64,000 nucleotides of DNA from NORP240 sp038134485 (lineage in GTDB: Bacteria > Pseudomonadota > Gammaproteobacteria > Pseudomonadales > Pseudohongiellaceae). This document shows, one piece after another, positions 16,395-25,617 of the stretch. The position numbers and the translations under genes are program-made. The DNA lies in contig JAYPVG010000001.1 in assembly GCA_038134485.1 (NCBI GenBank), positions 124,001-188,000 of the forward strand. The letters are read 5' to 3'. The notes under the pieces were generated by a model, which did not search any database, had not been told where the DNA came from, and worked only from the letters and a program-made list of their open reading frames with translations. Position 1 is the first letter of the stretch. Each line of letters begins with the position of its first letter.

Positions 16395-18224
16395 TTGAAG
16401 CCAGAAAATTCTGAAAACCGGTTAGCTCGCTACCTGTCGGTATTCAAGTACAGCAAGGTGGCGCTTCAGATCGTCTGGGGTACCAGCGCCGCGCTTACCA
16501 TCGTGCTGGGCCTCGCCAATCTGGTTGCCGGGGTGATGCCCGCGGCCATCGCCTTTGTTGGTCAGTTCATAGTCGATTCGGTGGTAGCTGCCGTGCAGCA
16601 AAGCGGCGCAGCCAGTGAGCAGGCCCGCAGCGACGTACTGTTTTACGTGCTGCTGGAAGCCGGGCTGGTGGTGATCATGACCGGTGCGCAGCGAATCAAC
16701 ACCGTTTGCCAGTCGATATTAAGGGTCCTGCTCGGCAACAGGGTGAACGTAATGATCCTGGAGAAGGCCCTTACTCTCGAGCTAGCGCATTTCGAAGATT
16801 CGGAATACTACGACAAACTGGTGCGCGCCAGGCGCGAAGCCTCCAGCCGTCCCCTCAGCCTGGTTACTAAGACCTTCGACGTAATCAAGGATTTCATTTC
16901 ATTACTTACCGTCGGCGCACTGTTATTTCAGTTTTCACCCTATGCAGTGCTGCTTCTGGGACTGGCCGGGGTACCGGCTTTTGTCGCCGAAGCCAGATTT
17001 TCCGGAGAAGCGTTTCGAATTTACCGTCGCCGCTCGGCCGAACGGCGCATGCAGATTTACCTGGAAATGGTGCTGACCCGGGAAGATGGCGTCAAGGAAG
17101 TCAAGTTGTTGCAGTTGGGCAAGGTATTCCTGCAACGTTACATCGATATTTTCCGGCGCATTTACCGGGAAGACCGCAACCTGGTTCTGCGTCGCGGTTT
17201 CTGGGGTTACGTGCTGGGTCTGCTGGCCAGCGCGGCATTTTATTTCGCCTACGGATGGGTGGCGTTTGCCGCTATCGCCACTACCATTACCATCGGTCAG
17301 ATGACCATGTATGTAGCGTTGTTTCGCCAGGGCCAGACCGCCGTCACCAGCAGCCTGACTGCCATCAACGGCATGTACGAAGACAATCTTTACCTGTCCA
17401 ACCTGACCGAGTACCTGGATCATCAGATACCCGAACCTTCGGGCGACAGGGTGGCTGGCCCGAAACCCGAGGACGGTATCCGCTTCAAAAACGTCAGTTT
17501 CTCTTACCCAGGCAGCACCAGGCCCGCACTGGAGAACATCAACCTGCATATTCGTCCAGGCGAAAGTCTCGCCATCGTCGGAGAGAACGGCAGCGGCAAG
17601 ACCACCCTCATCAAGTTGCTGACGCGACTTTACAGTCCCACCGAAGGCTCCATCACCTTCGAAGGGCTTGACCTGCAGGAGTGGGACGTGACGACCCTGC
17701 GCCAAAAAATCGGAGTCATATTTCAGGATTTCGCCCGTTATCAGCTGCTGGTCGGGGAAAACATTGGTGTTGGAGATATTCGTCATATCGACGATAGCAA
17801 CCGCATTGCGGAGGCAGCTGACAAGGGGCTGGCTGCAGACTTCATCGAAGATTTGCCCGAGGGCTATAGTACTCAGCTGGGGACCTGGTTCCGAGCCGGT
17901 AACGAACTCTCCGGAGGGCAATGGCAGAAGATAGCGCTTTCACGCGCCTTTATGCGCAGTGAAGCCGACGTCCTGATACTCGATGAGCCGACAGCCGCCA
18001 TCGACGCCAAAGCGGAGGCGGAAATTTTTGCCCACTTTCGTGACCTGACTGCCAACCGGATTTCAATTATCATTTCCCACCGGTTTTCCACGGTGCGCAT
18101 GGCGGACCACATCATCGTGCTGGACAGGGCGCGGGTGATAGAAGAGGGCGATCATCAAAGTCTGCTGGCTGCCGCCGGCCAGTACGCGAGACTTTTCAAA
18201 CTACAGGCGGCCGGGTATCAATAG
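16395..18224 (+). CDS. ABC exporter, fused membrane and ATPase domains
   Basis: A 609-aa half-transporter of the MsbA/HlyB type. The amino-terminal part (about 1-340) has predicted helices such as LVAGVMPAAIAFVGQFIVDSVV and YAVLLLGLAGVPAFVAEARF. The carboxyl-terminal ATPase (about 370-600) has Walker A GENGSGKTTL, signature LSGGQ, Walker B VLILDEPTAAID and the H-loop IIISHRFSTV. It starts at a TTG (16395) because no suitable ATG lies upstream of the first helix. A LysE-family gene follows after nine bases, so the pair is probably cotranscribed. The substrate cannot be inferred. Confidence 0.9.
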   Translation: MKPENSENRLARYLSVFKYSKVALQIVWGTSAALTIVLGLANLVAGVMPAAIAFVGQFIVDSVVAAVQQSGAASEQARSDVLFYVLLEAGLVVIMTGAQRINTVCQSILRVLLGNRVNVMILEKALTLELAHFEDSEYYDKLVRARREASSRPLSLVTKTFDVIKDFISLLTVGALLFQFSPYAVLLLGLAGVPAFVAEARFSGEAFRIYRRRSAERRMQIYLEMVLTREDGVKEVKLLQLGKVFLQRYIDIFRRIYREDRNLVLRRGFWGYVLGLLASAAFYFAYGWVAFAAIATTITIGQMTMYVALFRQGQTAVTSSLTAINGMYEDNLYLSNLTEYLDHQIPEPSGDRVAGPKPEDGIRFKNVSFSYPGSTRPALENINLHIRPGESLAIVGENGSGKTTLIKLLTRLYSPTEGSITFEGLDLQEWDVTTLRQKIGVIFQDFARYQLLVGENIGVGDIRHIDDSNRIAEAADKGLAADFIEDLPEGYSTQLGTWFRAGNELSGGQWQKIALSRAFMRSEADVLILDEPTAAIDAKAEAEIFAHFRDLTANRISIIISHRFSTVRMADHIIVLDRARVIEEGDHQSLLAAAGQYARLFKLQAAGYQ

Positions 18225-18233
18225 GACGGTGTT

Positions 18234-18839
18234 TTGATCGTTAACTTTCTGGTCGGCGCGTCGGTATGTTTTGCCGGCACTCTGCCGTTCGGCCCGATCA
18301 ACCTGACAGTCGCAAAAATCACCATTGAAAAGAGCCGGCTTCGAGGCTTCGAAGTTGCCGTGGCTGCTGCCGCGGTCGAAACTTTCCAGGTCTTGCTCGC
18401 TGTCTGGTTCGGCCTTGTGATCGGCACGTTTCTGGAAGGTAACGTCATATTCAGGGCGGCGGTGGCAACCGCCTTCCTGCTGATCGGCGTGGTTGTATTC
18501 CGGCGTCGGCCGGCTGAGAGCCTGGCTGCGGACGATCATTCTTTCGGCTCGGAATTCAAAACCGGGCTGCTGGTCGCCGCACTCAACCCCCAGGCTATTC
18601 CTTTCTGGATTGTCGCCCTGGCAGCGATTAACGACTACACGGACCTCACTTTCCAGGGGCTGGAGCTGGCGTTGTTCCTGGCGGGCGTTTTTGCTGGTAA
18701 GGTGCTGGCGCTAACTGGTTTCATCATTGCAAGCGATTATCTCAAGACCCATCTGCAACAGAGCGGTAAACTGGTCAATTATGCACTTGGAAGTGTGCTG
18801 ATAATTATCGGTGTTCTGCAATGGCAACGCCTTTTATAG
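18234..18839 (+). CDS. LysE family exporter
   Basis: A 201-aa inner-membrane protein with six predicted helices. It has the family pattern FAGTLPFGPINLTVAKI at the first helix, TGLLVAALNPQAIPFWIVALAAIN near the middle and a final helix ending in IIGVLQWQRLL. LysE-type proteins export amino acids or related small molecules, exchanged for protons or sodium. TTG start at 18234 with AGGA upstream. It follows the ABC exporter by nine bases. The 50-base gap to convergent rlmI shows no clear terminator. Confidence 0.85.
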   Translation: MIVNFLVGASVCFAGTLPFGPINLTVAKITIEKSRLRGFEVAVAAAAVETFQVLLAVWFGLVIGTFLEGNVIFRAAVATAFLLIGVVVFRRRPAESLAADDHSFGSEFKTGLLVAALNPQAIPFWIVALAAINDYTDLTFQGLELALFLAGVFAGKVLALTGFIIASDYLKTHLQQSGKLVNYALGSVLIIIGVLQWQRLL

Positions 18840-18890
18840 GATGTCCGATACCGTCACTTCTTAACCGGCTGTAGCATAGTCAGAATTGTC

Positions 18891-20078
18891 TCAGTCGTTT
18901 ATGCGACAGACCAGCCCTTTCAGGTACTGGCTTTCCGGGAATGCCAGGGCGATCGGATGATCGGGCGACTGATGCAGGTATTGGATAATCTCACCCTCGC
19001 GCCGCGCATCGAGCAGGGCATCCGCAGTGATTTTCTGAAACAGTTTCAGGTCGATTCCGCCTGAACACGAGAATGTGATCAGCAGACCGCCGGGCCTGAT
19101 CAGTTTCACTGCCTGCAGAGCCAGGTCTTTATAGGCGCGCGAAGCCTTCATTACCTGGTTCTTGTGTTCGGCAAACTTGGGTGGATCAAGGATTACGATA
19201 TCGACCTGGCGATTCTGTTTCTGCCAGTCGCGCAGCAGGTCTCCGACCCGGGCTTCCTCGGTGGTGTGACGCTCTTCATCGAGGGCATTGCATCGCAGGT
19301 TACGCTGCAGGATTTCCAGTGCCGGCCGGGAGGAGTCGACACTGGTTACATGACTGGCGCCGGCCGACAATGCGGCGACCGAGAACGCGCCGGTGTAGGC
19401 GAAACAGTTGAGTATCTGCTGGCCAGCACAGTAGCTGCGGATCAGATTGCGGTTTTCAGCCTGGTCCAGGTAGAAACCGGTTTTTTGTCCGGTACGGACG
19501 TTTGCCTCCAGCTGTAACCCGTGTTCCTGAATGATCAGGGAATCTGGCGGTTCCTCGCCCCACAGCACTCCTTCTGCGGGTGTCAGTCCTTCTCTTTTGC
19601 GGGACGCGCTGTCCGATTTTTCGTAAATACCCTGACAACCGGTCTGTTCTGCCAGTAACTCTGCCAATAGTGGCTTCCAGCTTTCCAGTCCTGCAAACTG
19701 GAACTGGCACACCAGGAAATCGTTGTACTTATCCACTATCAGTCCGGGCAAATGGTCGGATTCACCGTATACCAGCCGGCACGCACTACGATCCGGACTG
19801 TCCAACAGAGCTCGTCGCTTGGTGATCGCAGTTGTCAGGGTTTGCCGGAAAAAGTCTTCATCGATTGCCGTGTCCGCGAAAGTGAAAAGTCTCACGCGGA
19901 TTTGTGAGTGCGGAGAATAGCCGCCGAGACCAAGAATCTGTTGGTCGTGACTGACAACCCTGACAGTTTCTCCAGCCTCAGGAGTATCTTCTACCGCCTC
20001 GATCGCGCCCGAAAATACCCAGGGGTGATGTCGCAGCAGAGACGCTTCGCGACCTTTTTTTAGGCGGACAGTCAACAT
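18891..20078 (-). CDS. rlmI: 23S rRNA (cytosine-C5) methyltransferase RlmI
   Basis: RlmI methylates C1962 of 23S rRNA. The 395-aa protein has an amino-terminal PUA domain (MLTVRLKKGREASLLRHHPWVFSGAI), an EEHE-like linker domain with VYGESDHLPGLIVDKYNDFLVCQFQ, and a carboxyl-terminal Rossmann methyltransferase domain with NCFAYTGAFSVAALSAGA, the catalytic-region motif ILDPPKFAEHK and TFSCSGG. ATG 20078 matches the start of homologues; the frame is open to 20126. It is monocistronic. Confidence 0.93.
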   Translation of the reverse strand: MLTVRLKKGREASLLRHHPWVFSGAIEAVEDTPEAGETVRVVSHDQQILGLGGYSPHSQIRVRLFTFADTAIDEDFFRQTLTTAITKRRALLDSPDRSACRLVYGESDHLPGLIVDKYNDFLVCQFQFAGLESWKPLLAELLAEQTGCQGIYEKSDSASRKREGLTPAEGVLWGEEPPDSLIIQEHGLQLEANVRTGQKTGFYLDQAENRNLIRSYCAGQQILNCFAYTGAFSVAALSAGASHVTSVDSSRPALEILQRNLRCNALDEERHTTEEARVGDLLRDWQKQNRQVDIVILDPPKFAEHKNQVMKASRAYKDLALQAVKLIRPGGLLITFSCSGGIDLKLFQKITADALLDARREGEIIQYLHQSPDHPIALAFPESQYLKGLVCRIND

Positions 20079-20246
20079 AGCTTTAGGGCCCTGGACGCGA
20101 TAAGATGCCACGGGGGTGCCGGGCAAAAAATAGGCGCTACTCTATCGCGTTTTACCACAACTGAAAAGCAGCCAGAGATAGCGGGTATTGCAAAAAAACC
20201 GCTACCAGCAGCGCAGTGATACGGCAGCAATAAGAGCGGCTAGCGA

Positions 20247-20624
20247 GTGACGAATTGTAACGGGGATTCTCCCGACCCGCAGGAAACTGCCAGAGAGCAG
20301 TCAAGACAAGATCAGCAGTTGCACAGGATTAACCGATCGCGTAGCCGGTTAATGGTGTGTTTCTATACCCTACCTCTTTATGTTGGCGCCCTCTTTTTGC
20401 TTTTGAACGAAGGTCGTGACGTGATCAATTTGATGTTCGTGTACATGGGAGTATACGCGCTGTTCGCCATTGATATGGTGATCAGGTCCTGTCCCCGTTG
20501 CGACCAACAATTTTTCGTCAAGGCGTTCTTTTTGAACTTTGTTACGCGTCGATGTGTACACTGCGGGTTGTCATCGCGTTTGGGGCGTGGAAGCGATTCC
20601 ACTGCGGAACACAGAAATTTCTGA
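20247..20624 (+). CDS. Small membrane protein with a CxxC...CxxC zinc-ribbon-like tail
   Basis: A 125-aa protein of no recognised family. It has a polar, Gln/Arg-rich first 34 residues, two predicted helices (VCFYTLPLYVGALFLLL and INLMFVYMGVYALFAIDMVI), then CPRCDQQFFVK and CVHCGLSSR about 20 residues apart, a likely treble-clef or ribbon Zn site. GTG start at 20247; the ATG at codon 35 is an alternative start immediately before the first helix. It precedes a GNAT gene by 57 bases. Function unknown; topology predicts the zinc site in the cytoplasm if the amino terminus is inside. Confidence 0.65.
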   Translation: MTNCNGDSPDPQETAREQSRQDQQLHRINRSRSRLMVCFYTLPLYVGALFLLLNEGRDVINLMFVYMGVYALFAIDMVIRSCPRCDQQFFVKAFFLNFVTRRCVHCGLSSRLGRGSDSTAEHRNF

Positions 20625-20681
20625 ATGCTTTTCGGATTATCCGAATATTAATTGGAACAAGATTGTCAGGGAAAATGACCG

Positions 20682-21152
20682 TTGGTAGTCAATGTCAGAC
20701 AGATTACCTGTGCCGATGATCTGCGGCATTTGGTTGCACAGATTAATCGGGCCGAGTGGGGCCGGGATAATGATGTAGATTCCTACTCCGTTGTCGATCT
20801 GGAGCGATTCCTGTCCAAGGAAGATACTGTCTTTGTTGCGGCTTTCAGTGCGGATAATGACCATAATCTGGTGGGCATGGCTTCGGGACGCATCGAATCG
20901 AAACCCTATACCCAGATGAAATGGCTGTTCATCGATGAAGTCGATACCAGTGCCAGTTGTCGACGTCGTGGTGTAGGGAGGGCATTGATGGTGCGCCTAC
21001 TGGAGATCGCGAGGGACTCCGGTTGTCAGGAGGTGTGGCTTGGCACCGAGAGCACAAACAGCGTGGCCAACGCGTTTTACAAATCACTGTCGCCGCGTGT
21101 CGTCGACGAGGTAGTGGGATATACGTTCGCTGTCACTGGATCAAAATCCTAG
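20682..21152 (+). CDS. GNAT family N-acetyltransferase
   Basis: A 156-aa acetyl-CoA-dependent acetyltransferase. The middle holds the beta4-beta5 core LFIDEVDTSASCRRRGVGRALMVRLLEIARDSG, including the R-x-x-G-x-G/A pyrophosphate loop (RRRGVGRAL). WLGTESTNSVANAFYKSL follows as the typical carboxyl-terminal motif. The VDTSASCRRRGVGRAL region is reminiscent of the AAC(3)-I-like or RimI-like subgroup, but the acceptor is unknown. It uses a TTG start with AGGGAA upstream. Its stop overlaps by four bases the end of the convergent ABC permease gene. Confidence 0.82.
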   Translation: MVVNVRQITCADDLRHLVAQINRAEWGRDNDVDSYSVVDLERFLSKEDTVFVAAFSADNDHNLVGMASGRIESKPYTQMKWLFIDEVDTSASCRRRGVGRALMVRLLEIARDSGCQEVWLGTESTNSVANAFYKSLSPRVVDEVVGYTFAVTGSKS

Positions 21153-22735
21153 TGGCTGTCAGTGCGCATCATGCGTAGTAATTCGAGAATCCTTGGCGGT
21201 TGGCCGCTACGCAGCAGCCCCTGTCTGAAGACCCGCCCCGACAGCCACATTACCAGCAGGATACTGAGCAACAGCAAGAGGGAAGTGCCGAGCAAATCGA
21301 TGAGCGGCGGATTCGCGGCGGCCCGATTGATCATCAGAAATGGAGTAAACGGGGGGAACCAGGAAAGCGCGCGGAACAGTGTGCCATTCGGATCCATCAC
21401 GACAAAAGGAGAAATCGTGATGGGGATCATCATGGTTATGAAGATTGGAATCATCATACCCTGGGCTTCCTTTAACGTACTGCACAAGCTGCCGATGGCA
21501 AGAAAAATGCCGGCGTAAAGCGCATAGCCTGCAAGGCAGTAAAAGATAAACCAGGGCACCAGTTCTGAGCTTAGAATAATGCCGATGATCTCAACCAGAG
21601 TGCTGGTTTCCGCACTCTCGTAAAAATTCAGTATCAGGAACAGCGACAAAAGCCAGGCAGTCAGAGTGGTTACGCTGCTAAGGCCGATACCCAGCATCTT
21701 ACCCATCAGCAGCTCATTGGGCGTCACCGATGCGAGCAATACCTCAAGAATTCGATTGGATTTTTCTTCGATAGTGTTGGTAAGCAGATACTGCACACTC
21801 TGCATCAGTGCAAGTAGCATGAAGTACACAAATCCCACAGGAGCGTACTGGCGAAACGTGTCCGCCATGCTTACCGCTTCCTCTCCGTCATTCGCAAGCG
21901 GATCGAGCTTGCTGAGCGCTAAGCGCGTTCGCTGAATATTGCGAACGAGGGCGTTATCGACCCCGTTGCGGGCAAATTCTTGACTCCGTACCCGCGTATT
22001 CAGACTGCGCTCGATCGCGTCGGGTAATCTGGTGTCGGTAAGATTGCGACCCCAGTATTGCACGCCTCTGTATTGCGACTGATCTGTAGAGGGCATGGTA
22101 CCCGGGCGCAGGATGTGATCGTTGACATCGCCCGGCACCAGAATCAATGCAAAGATCTCGCGATTCTCGCCTTCCACGGCGATACGACGCTCGCCCCGCA
22201 GGTATGGCCGAAGTTGCTCTATCAGTAATGGCGGAGCCAATGTCGGATCGACACCCTCCGGCAGCGGCGCCTCTATGAACAATTGCTCCGGGCTCTCGAA
22301 CGGTGGGGCATCTTCCTTCAGATATGGCGTAACCAGGGTGAGCGCAAAGTTCAGCCCCCCATTCTCGATCCATTCATTCAAGGCTGACGTTTCATCTTCA
22401 TCTATGTCGTCGACCAGCTGGTCTGCAACCGACCTCGCGTTTGCTGCAGTCAGCTCCAGGTCTCTTTCTTTTCGATTGTCCAGCAAATAATTCATGAAGG
22501 ATTGCAGCACCCGCCGCTGATGCTCCAGCTCGACGGCGGACTCCACGGTGTCCCGATACTGACCGCTCTGGTCGACCAGCAGGTAATATCTGGTAGGTGC
22601 AGATTCAGACAGCGTCGACTGAATCAGAAATACTCCGGTAACCATGAGAGGTAGCAGCAGAATTCCGGCCCAGAAGCCTTTCGTGCGGACGTTTTCCAGG
22701 TATTCACGCCATGCAATCAGCCTGATTACGTTCAT
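21149..22735 (-). CDS. NatB-type ABC transporter permease
   Basis: A 528-aa ABC-2 type permease. It has a first helix (GFWAGILLLPLMVTGVFLI), a large extracytoplasmic domain of about 250 residues, and five or six carboxyl-terminal helices including GFVYFMLLALMQSVQYLLTNTIEEKSNRILEVLLASVTP, the characteristic NatB/ABC-2 stretch. The ATPase gene overlaps its start by ATGA. NatAB in Bacillus exports Na+, but most proteobacterial homologues are uncharacterised, so the substrate is open. Confidence 0.87.
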   Translation of the reverse strand: MNVIRLIAWREYLENVRTKGFWAGILLLPLMVTGVFLIQSTLSESAPTRYYLLVDQSGQYRDTVESAVELEHQRRVLQSFMNYLLDNRKERDLELTAANARSVADQLVDDIDEDETSALNEWIENGGLNFALTLVTPYLKEDAPPFESPEQLFIEAPLPEGVDPTLAPPLLIEQLRPYLRGERRIAVEGENREIFALILVPGDVNDHILRPGTMPSTDQSQYRGVQYWGRNLTDTRLPDAIERSLNTRVRSQEFARNGVDNALVRNIQRTRLALSKLDPLANDGEEAVSMADTFRQYAPVGFVYFMLLALMQSVQYLLTNTIEEKSNRILEVLLASVTPNELLMGKMLGIGLSSVTTLTAWLLSLFLILNFYESAETSTLVEIIGIILSSELVPWFIFYCLAGYALYAGIFLAIGSLCSTLKEAQGMMIPIFITMMIPITISPFVVMDPNGTLFRALSWFPPFTPFLMINRAAANPPLIDLLGTSLLLLLSILLVMWLSGRVFRQGLLRSGQPPRILELLRMMRTDSH

Positions 22736-23673
22736 CCCGGGTTCTGCTCCCTGCCGGTCTTGCCGACCAGATTGACGAAAACGTCATGCAGACTGGATTC
22801 GGCGAATTCGAAGCGAGAGAGCGGGATACCCTGGTCGAAGCAGTATTTCAAGATGTCCTGGGGGTGGGCTTCGTTAGAGATTTCTACCAGCCATTGGGGA
22901 TCTGTGCCCGGCTCGTTTTCAATCGCAATCATTTTGACCACCGCGGCAAGATTTTTTAGTCCGCTGACATCGCCCGCGGTTTCCAGCAGCACTCTGCGTG
23001 GTACTAGCGATTTTGCTTCCGTCACCGAGCCGTCAAATATTTTACGGCCTCCGGCAATCAGTAGTATCTGGTCACAGAGCCTTTCAGCATGCTCCATGAT
23101 GTGTGTGGAAAAAATTACCGTTTGACCATTGTCGCTTAAATTATTGATCAAAACTTCCAGAACCTGCTGGTTAACTGGATCAAGACCGGAGAACGGCTCG
23201 TCCAGAATCACCAGTTCCGGATTGTGAGCCACGGCGGCCAATACCTGAACTTTTTGTGACATGCCTTTTGATAGCGATTCTATTCGGGCATCGGAATAGT
23301 CCTGCAATCCGTAAGTTGCTAACAATTCTTTAGCTCTCTGTTGCGCCGCTTTTTTGCCCATACCTTTAAGGCAAGCAAAGTAGGTGATCAGGGTGGAAAC
23401 CTTCATCTTCTTGTATAAGCCCTTCTCCTCCGGCAGATAGCCGATGCGGTTTCTCACCTCCAGCGCCGAGCGGTGTCCAAGGATGGAAATATTCCCCGAG
23501 CTCGGTCGGATAATGTCAAGAATCATTCTCATCGTTGTGGTTTTGCCGGCGCCATTGGGACCGAGAAATCCGTAGACCGAAGCTCGGGGGATTTGCAGGC
23601 AGATGTCGTCAACGGCGGTGAAACTACCGTATTGCTTGCTGACATTTTCCAAAGTCAGTGCTGATTCGTACAT
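22732..23673 (-). CDS. NatA-type ABC transporter ATP-binding protein
   Basis: A 313-aa ABC ATPase with Walker A GPNGAGKTTTMRMI near residue 42, Q-loop region GYLPEEKGLYKKM, signature LSKGMSQKVQ, Walker B LVILDEPFSGLDP and the H-loop IFSTHIME. The carboxyl-terminal extension (about 230-313) is the DUF4162-like domain common in this branch. ATG 23673 (MYESALTLENVSKQYG) is the natural start; the frame runs further upstream. Encoded just upstream of its permease and translationally coupled to it. Confidence 0.9.
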   Translation of the reverse strand: MYESALTLENVSKQYGSFTAVDDICLQIPRASVYGFLGPNGAGKTTTMRMILDIIRPSSGNISILGHRSALEVRNRIGYLPEEKGLYKKMKVSTLITYFACLKGMGKKAAQQRAKELLATYGLQDYSDARIESLSKGMSQKVQVLAAVAHNPELVILDEPFSGLDPVNQQVLEVLINNLSDNGQTVIFSTHIMEHAERLCDQILLIAGGRKIFDGSVTEAKSLVPRRVLLETAGDVSGLKNLAAVVKMIAIENEPGTDPQWLVEISNEAHPQDILKYCFDQGIPLSRFEFAESSLHDVFVNLVGKTGREQNPG

Positions 23674-24085
23674 GTCAGTATTGCCGTATCGCGATTTAAT
23701 TAGTGACCATTTGTTTAAACTATTAGCCGCTTTTTGCTGCAAGTCTCCTGGTTAACGCCTTGGCAAATGATTCCGGGCTGCTGTTTCGAATAACTATACC
23801 TTATGGCGTGAGGCAATGCAGCGAAGGTCGTCTGCCGTTACCGTAAGGTTTTTTGAATCCCATTTCCGTAGCAGGAATTTCGCTACCCTCTGGCATCCAG
23901 TTCGACAGTAAATCTAGGGCAGGGCGGAAAGACCAGGATAGCATTCATAATCGAATCAACCGGTTATGGTAATCCAACAGGCTAAAAGATCATGGACAAT
24001 TACTTGTCGGAATCATATCCTTCAAGACTCTCCGTGTGCCTAGCGCAGTGGGAATGCTGAATCAACAATAATTAAAGGAGTCGAC
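23674..24085. other. 412-base divergent intergenic region
   Basis: This gap separates the natA-like gene (minus) from the MHS transporter gene (plus). I see no credible gene, hairpin with a T run, or known RNA motif. An AAAGGAG ribosome site lies at the right-hand edge, next to the transporter start. Promoters for both directions must lie here, but none is clear enough to mark. Confidence 0.5.
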
Positions 24086-25492
24086 ATGACCACAGACGCA
24101 ACAGCTTCCACCGAATCTCTTGATGAAAACACCCGCAAAAGTATGCGGAAAGTGGCTTTGACGGCGCTTGCAGGCACCAGTATTGAGTGGTACGACTTTT
24201 TTCTCTACGGTACTGCCGCTGCGCTCGTGTTTCCCGCGGCCTTTTTTCCGCAGGACATGCCGGCAATGGTGGCCCTGATCGCTTCGTTCAGCACATTCGC
24301 CGTGGGTTTTATTGCGCGACCTCTGGGAGGCATCATTTTCGGCCATTTCGGAGACCGCATTGGCCGAAAACGCACGCTGGTCATTGCATTGATGATGATG
24401 GGTGTAGGCACCACACTTATCGGCTTACTGCCTACTTACGCAACTATCGGTGCACTGGCACCACTAATGCTTGTGCTATTGCGGTTTATTCAGGGACTCG
24501 CGATCGGCGGTCAGTGGGGCGGTGCCATGCTGCTGGTGACTGAAAATGCGCCGGCAGATAAACGCGGCTACTACGGAGCCTATGCTCAGGCAGGAGCGCC
24601 GGTAGGGGTGATACTGGCGAATCTCGCCTTCCTGCTTATTAGTGGCACCGTTTCCGAGGAAGCGTTCATGTCCTGGGGCTGGAGAATTCCATTCCTGGCA
24701 AGTGTTGTCCTGATCGGCATAAGCATGTATGTGCAGCTAAACCTCGAAGACACACCCGCTTTCAAAGAACTGCAGAAGTTGCAGCAGGAACATCCTCACG
24801 AAGGTGAGGAAATCATGCCGCCAGACGAAGCCTTTGAGGCTGTCGCTGCGGAAAAAGCGTCGCAGGGACAGCGGTCTCCGGTTCTGGAGGCACTGCGGCT
24901 TTATCCGGGTCGGATTGCCCTGGCGGCCGGGGCTTTTCTGTCTATCCAGGTGACTTTCTATATTCTTATCGCGTTTGTGGTGGCGTATGGAAGTAATGCT
25001 GCGGGTCTGGGTCTGCCCCGCAATACCATGCTGGCGGCTGTGCTGATCGCTTCGGCAATTCAGATCCCCTTCCAGTTCTGGGCGGCTGCCTACTCGGATC
25101 GCCACGGCCGCAAGGGCATATACCTTGTCGGCGCTCTGCTTTGCGGCATCTGGGCGTTCGCGCTATTTCCGTTGATCGATACCGGCAATTTCCTGCTTAT
25201 TATTCTGGGCATTACCGGGGGTCTCGGATTTCTCGGCATGCAATATGGCCCTCAGGCGGCGTTTTTCACTGAACTCTTCAGCACCCATGTGCGTTATTCA
25301 GGTGCTTCCCTGGGTTACCAGATTGGTGCGATTCTGGGCGGCGCGCTGGCGCCCACCATCGCGGTGCTGTTGTGGAACGAATACGGCATTGTTTTTGTCT
25401 CTGCCTACATCGCGCTGGCCTCGGTGCTGACTATCATCTCCGTTCTTATGTTGACAGAAACCAGGGGTACCGATCTGCAGTCGGTGGAATAG
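24086..25492 (+). CDS. MFS transporter, metabolite:H+ symporter (MHS) family
   Basis: A 468-aa permease with 12 predicted helices. It has the MHS start TALAGTSIEWYDFFLYGTAAALVFP, the loop 2-3 motif GHFGDRIGRKRTLVIAL, and LRFIQGLAIGGQWGGAMLLVTENAP. The loop 8-9 motif is YSDRHGRKGIYL. A hydrophilic central loop of about 50 residues (LEDTPAFKEL through SQGQRSP) is Glu rich. Relatives move shikimate, alpha-ketoglutarate, proline/betaine or citrate with protons. An AAAGGAG ribosome site precedes the start. The following amidohydrolase gene may be a partner, but the substrate is not evident. Confidence 0.9.
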   Translation: MTTDATASTESLDENTRKSMRKVALTALAGTSIEWYDFFLYGTAAALVFPAAFFPQDMPAMVALIASFSTFAVGFIARPLGGIIFGHFGDRIGRKRTLVIALMMMGVGTTLIGLLPTYATIGALAPLMLVLLRFIQGLAIGGQWGGAMLLVTENAPADKRGYYGAYAQAGAPVGVILANLAFLLISGTVSEEAFMSWGWRIPFLASVVLIGISMYVQLNLEDTPAFKELQKLQQEHPHEGEEIMPPDEAFEAVAAEKASQGQRSPVLEALRLYPGRIALAAGAFLSIQVTFYILIAFVVAYGSNAAGLGLPRNTMLAAVLIASAIQIPFQFWAAAYSDRHGRKGIYLVGALLCGIWAFALFPLIDTGNFLLIILGITGGLGFLGMQYGPQAAFFTELFSTHVRYSGASLGYQIGAILGGALAPTIAVLLWNEYGIVFVSAYIALASVLTIISVLMLTETRGTDLQSVE

Positions 25493-25617
25493 AGGTTGTA
25501 CATGCGTAGGGCAGAGTTAGCAGCAATGAGCAACGATTCAAGGCTCCTGCCCCGGCACTGCGTGGGTAAATGATTGTGGCTGAGGTGCCAGTTTTGCAAA
25601 CACCGATCAGTCCACCG

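Noticed and set aside
16935..17921. 328-codon minus-strand frame opposite the ABC exporter
   Set aside because: Antisense to a transporter with intact Walker and signature motifs; no recognisable protein.
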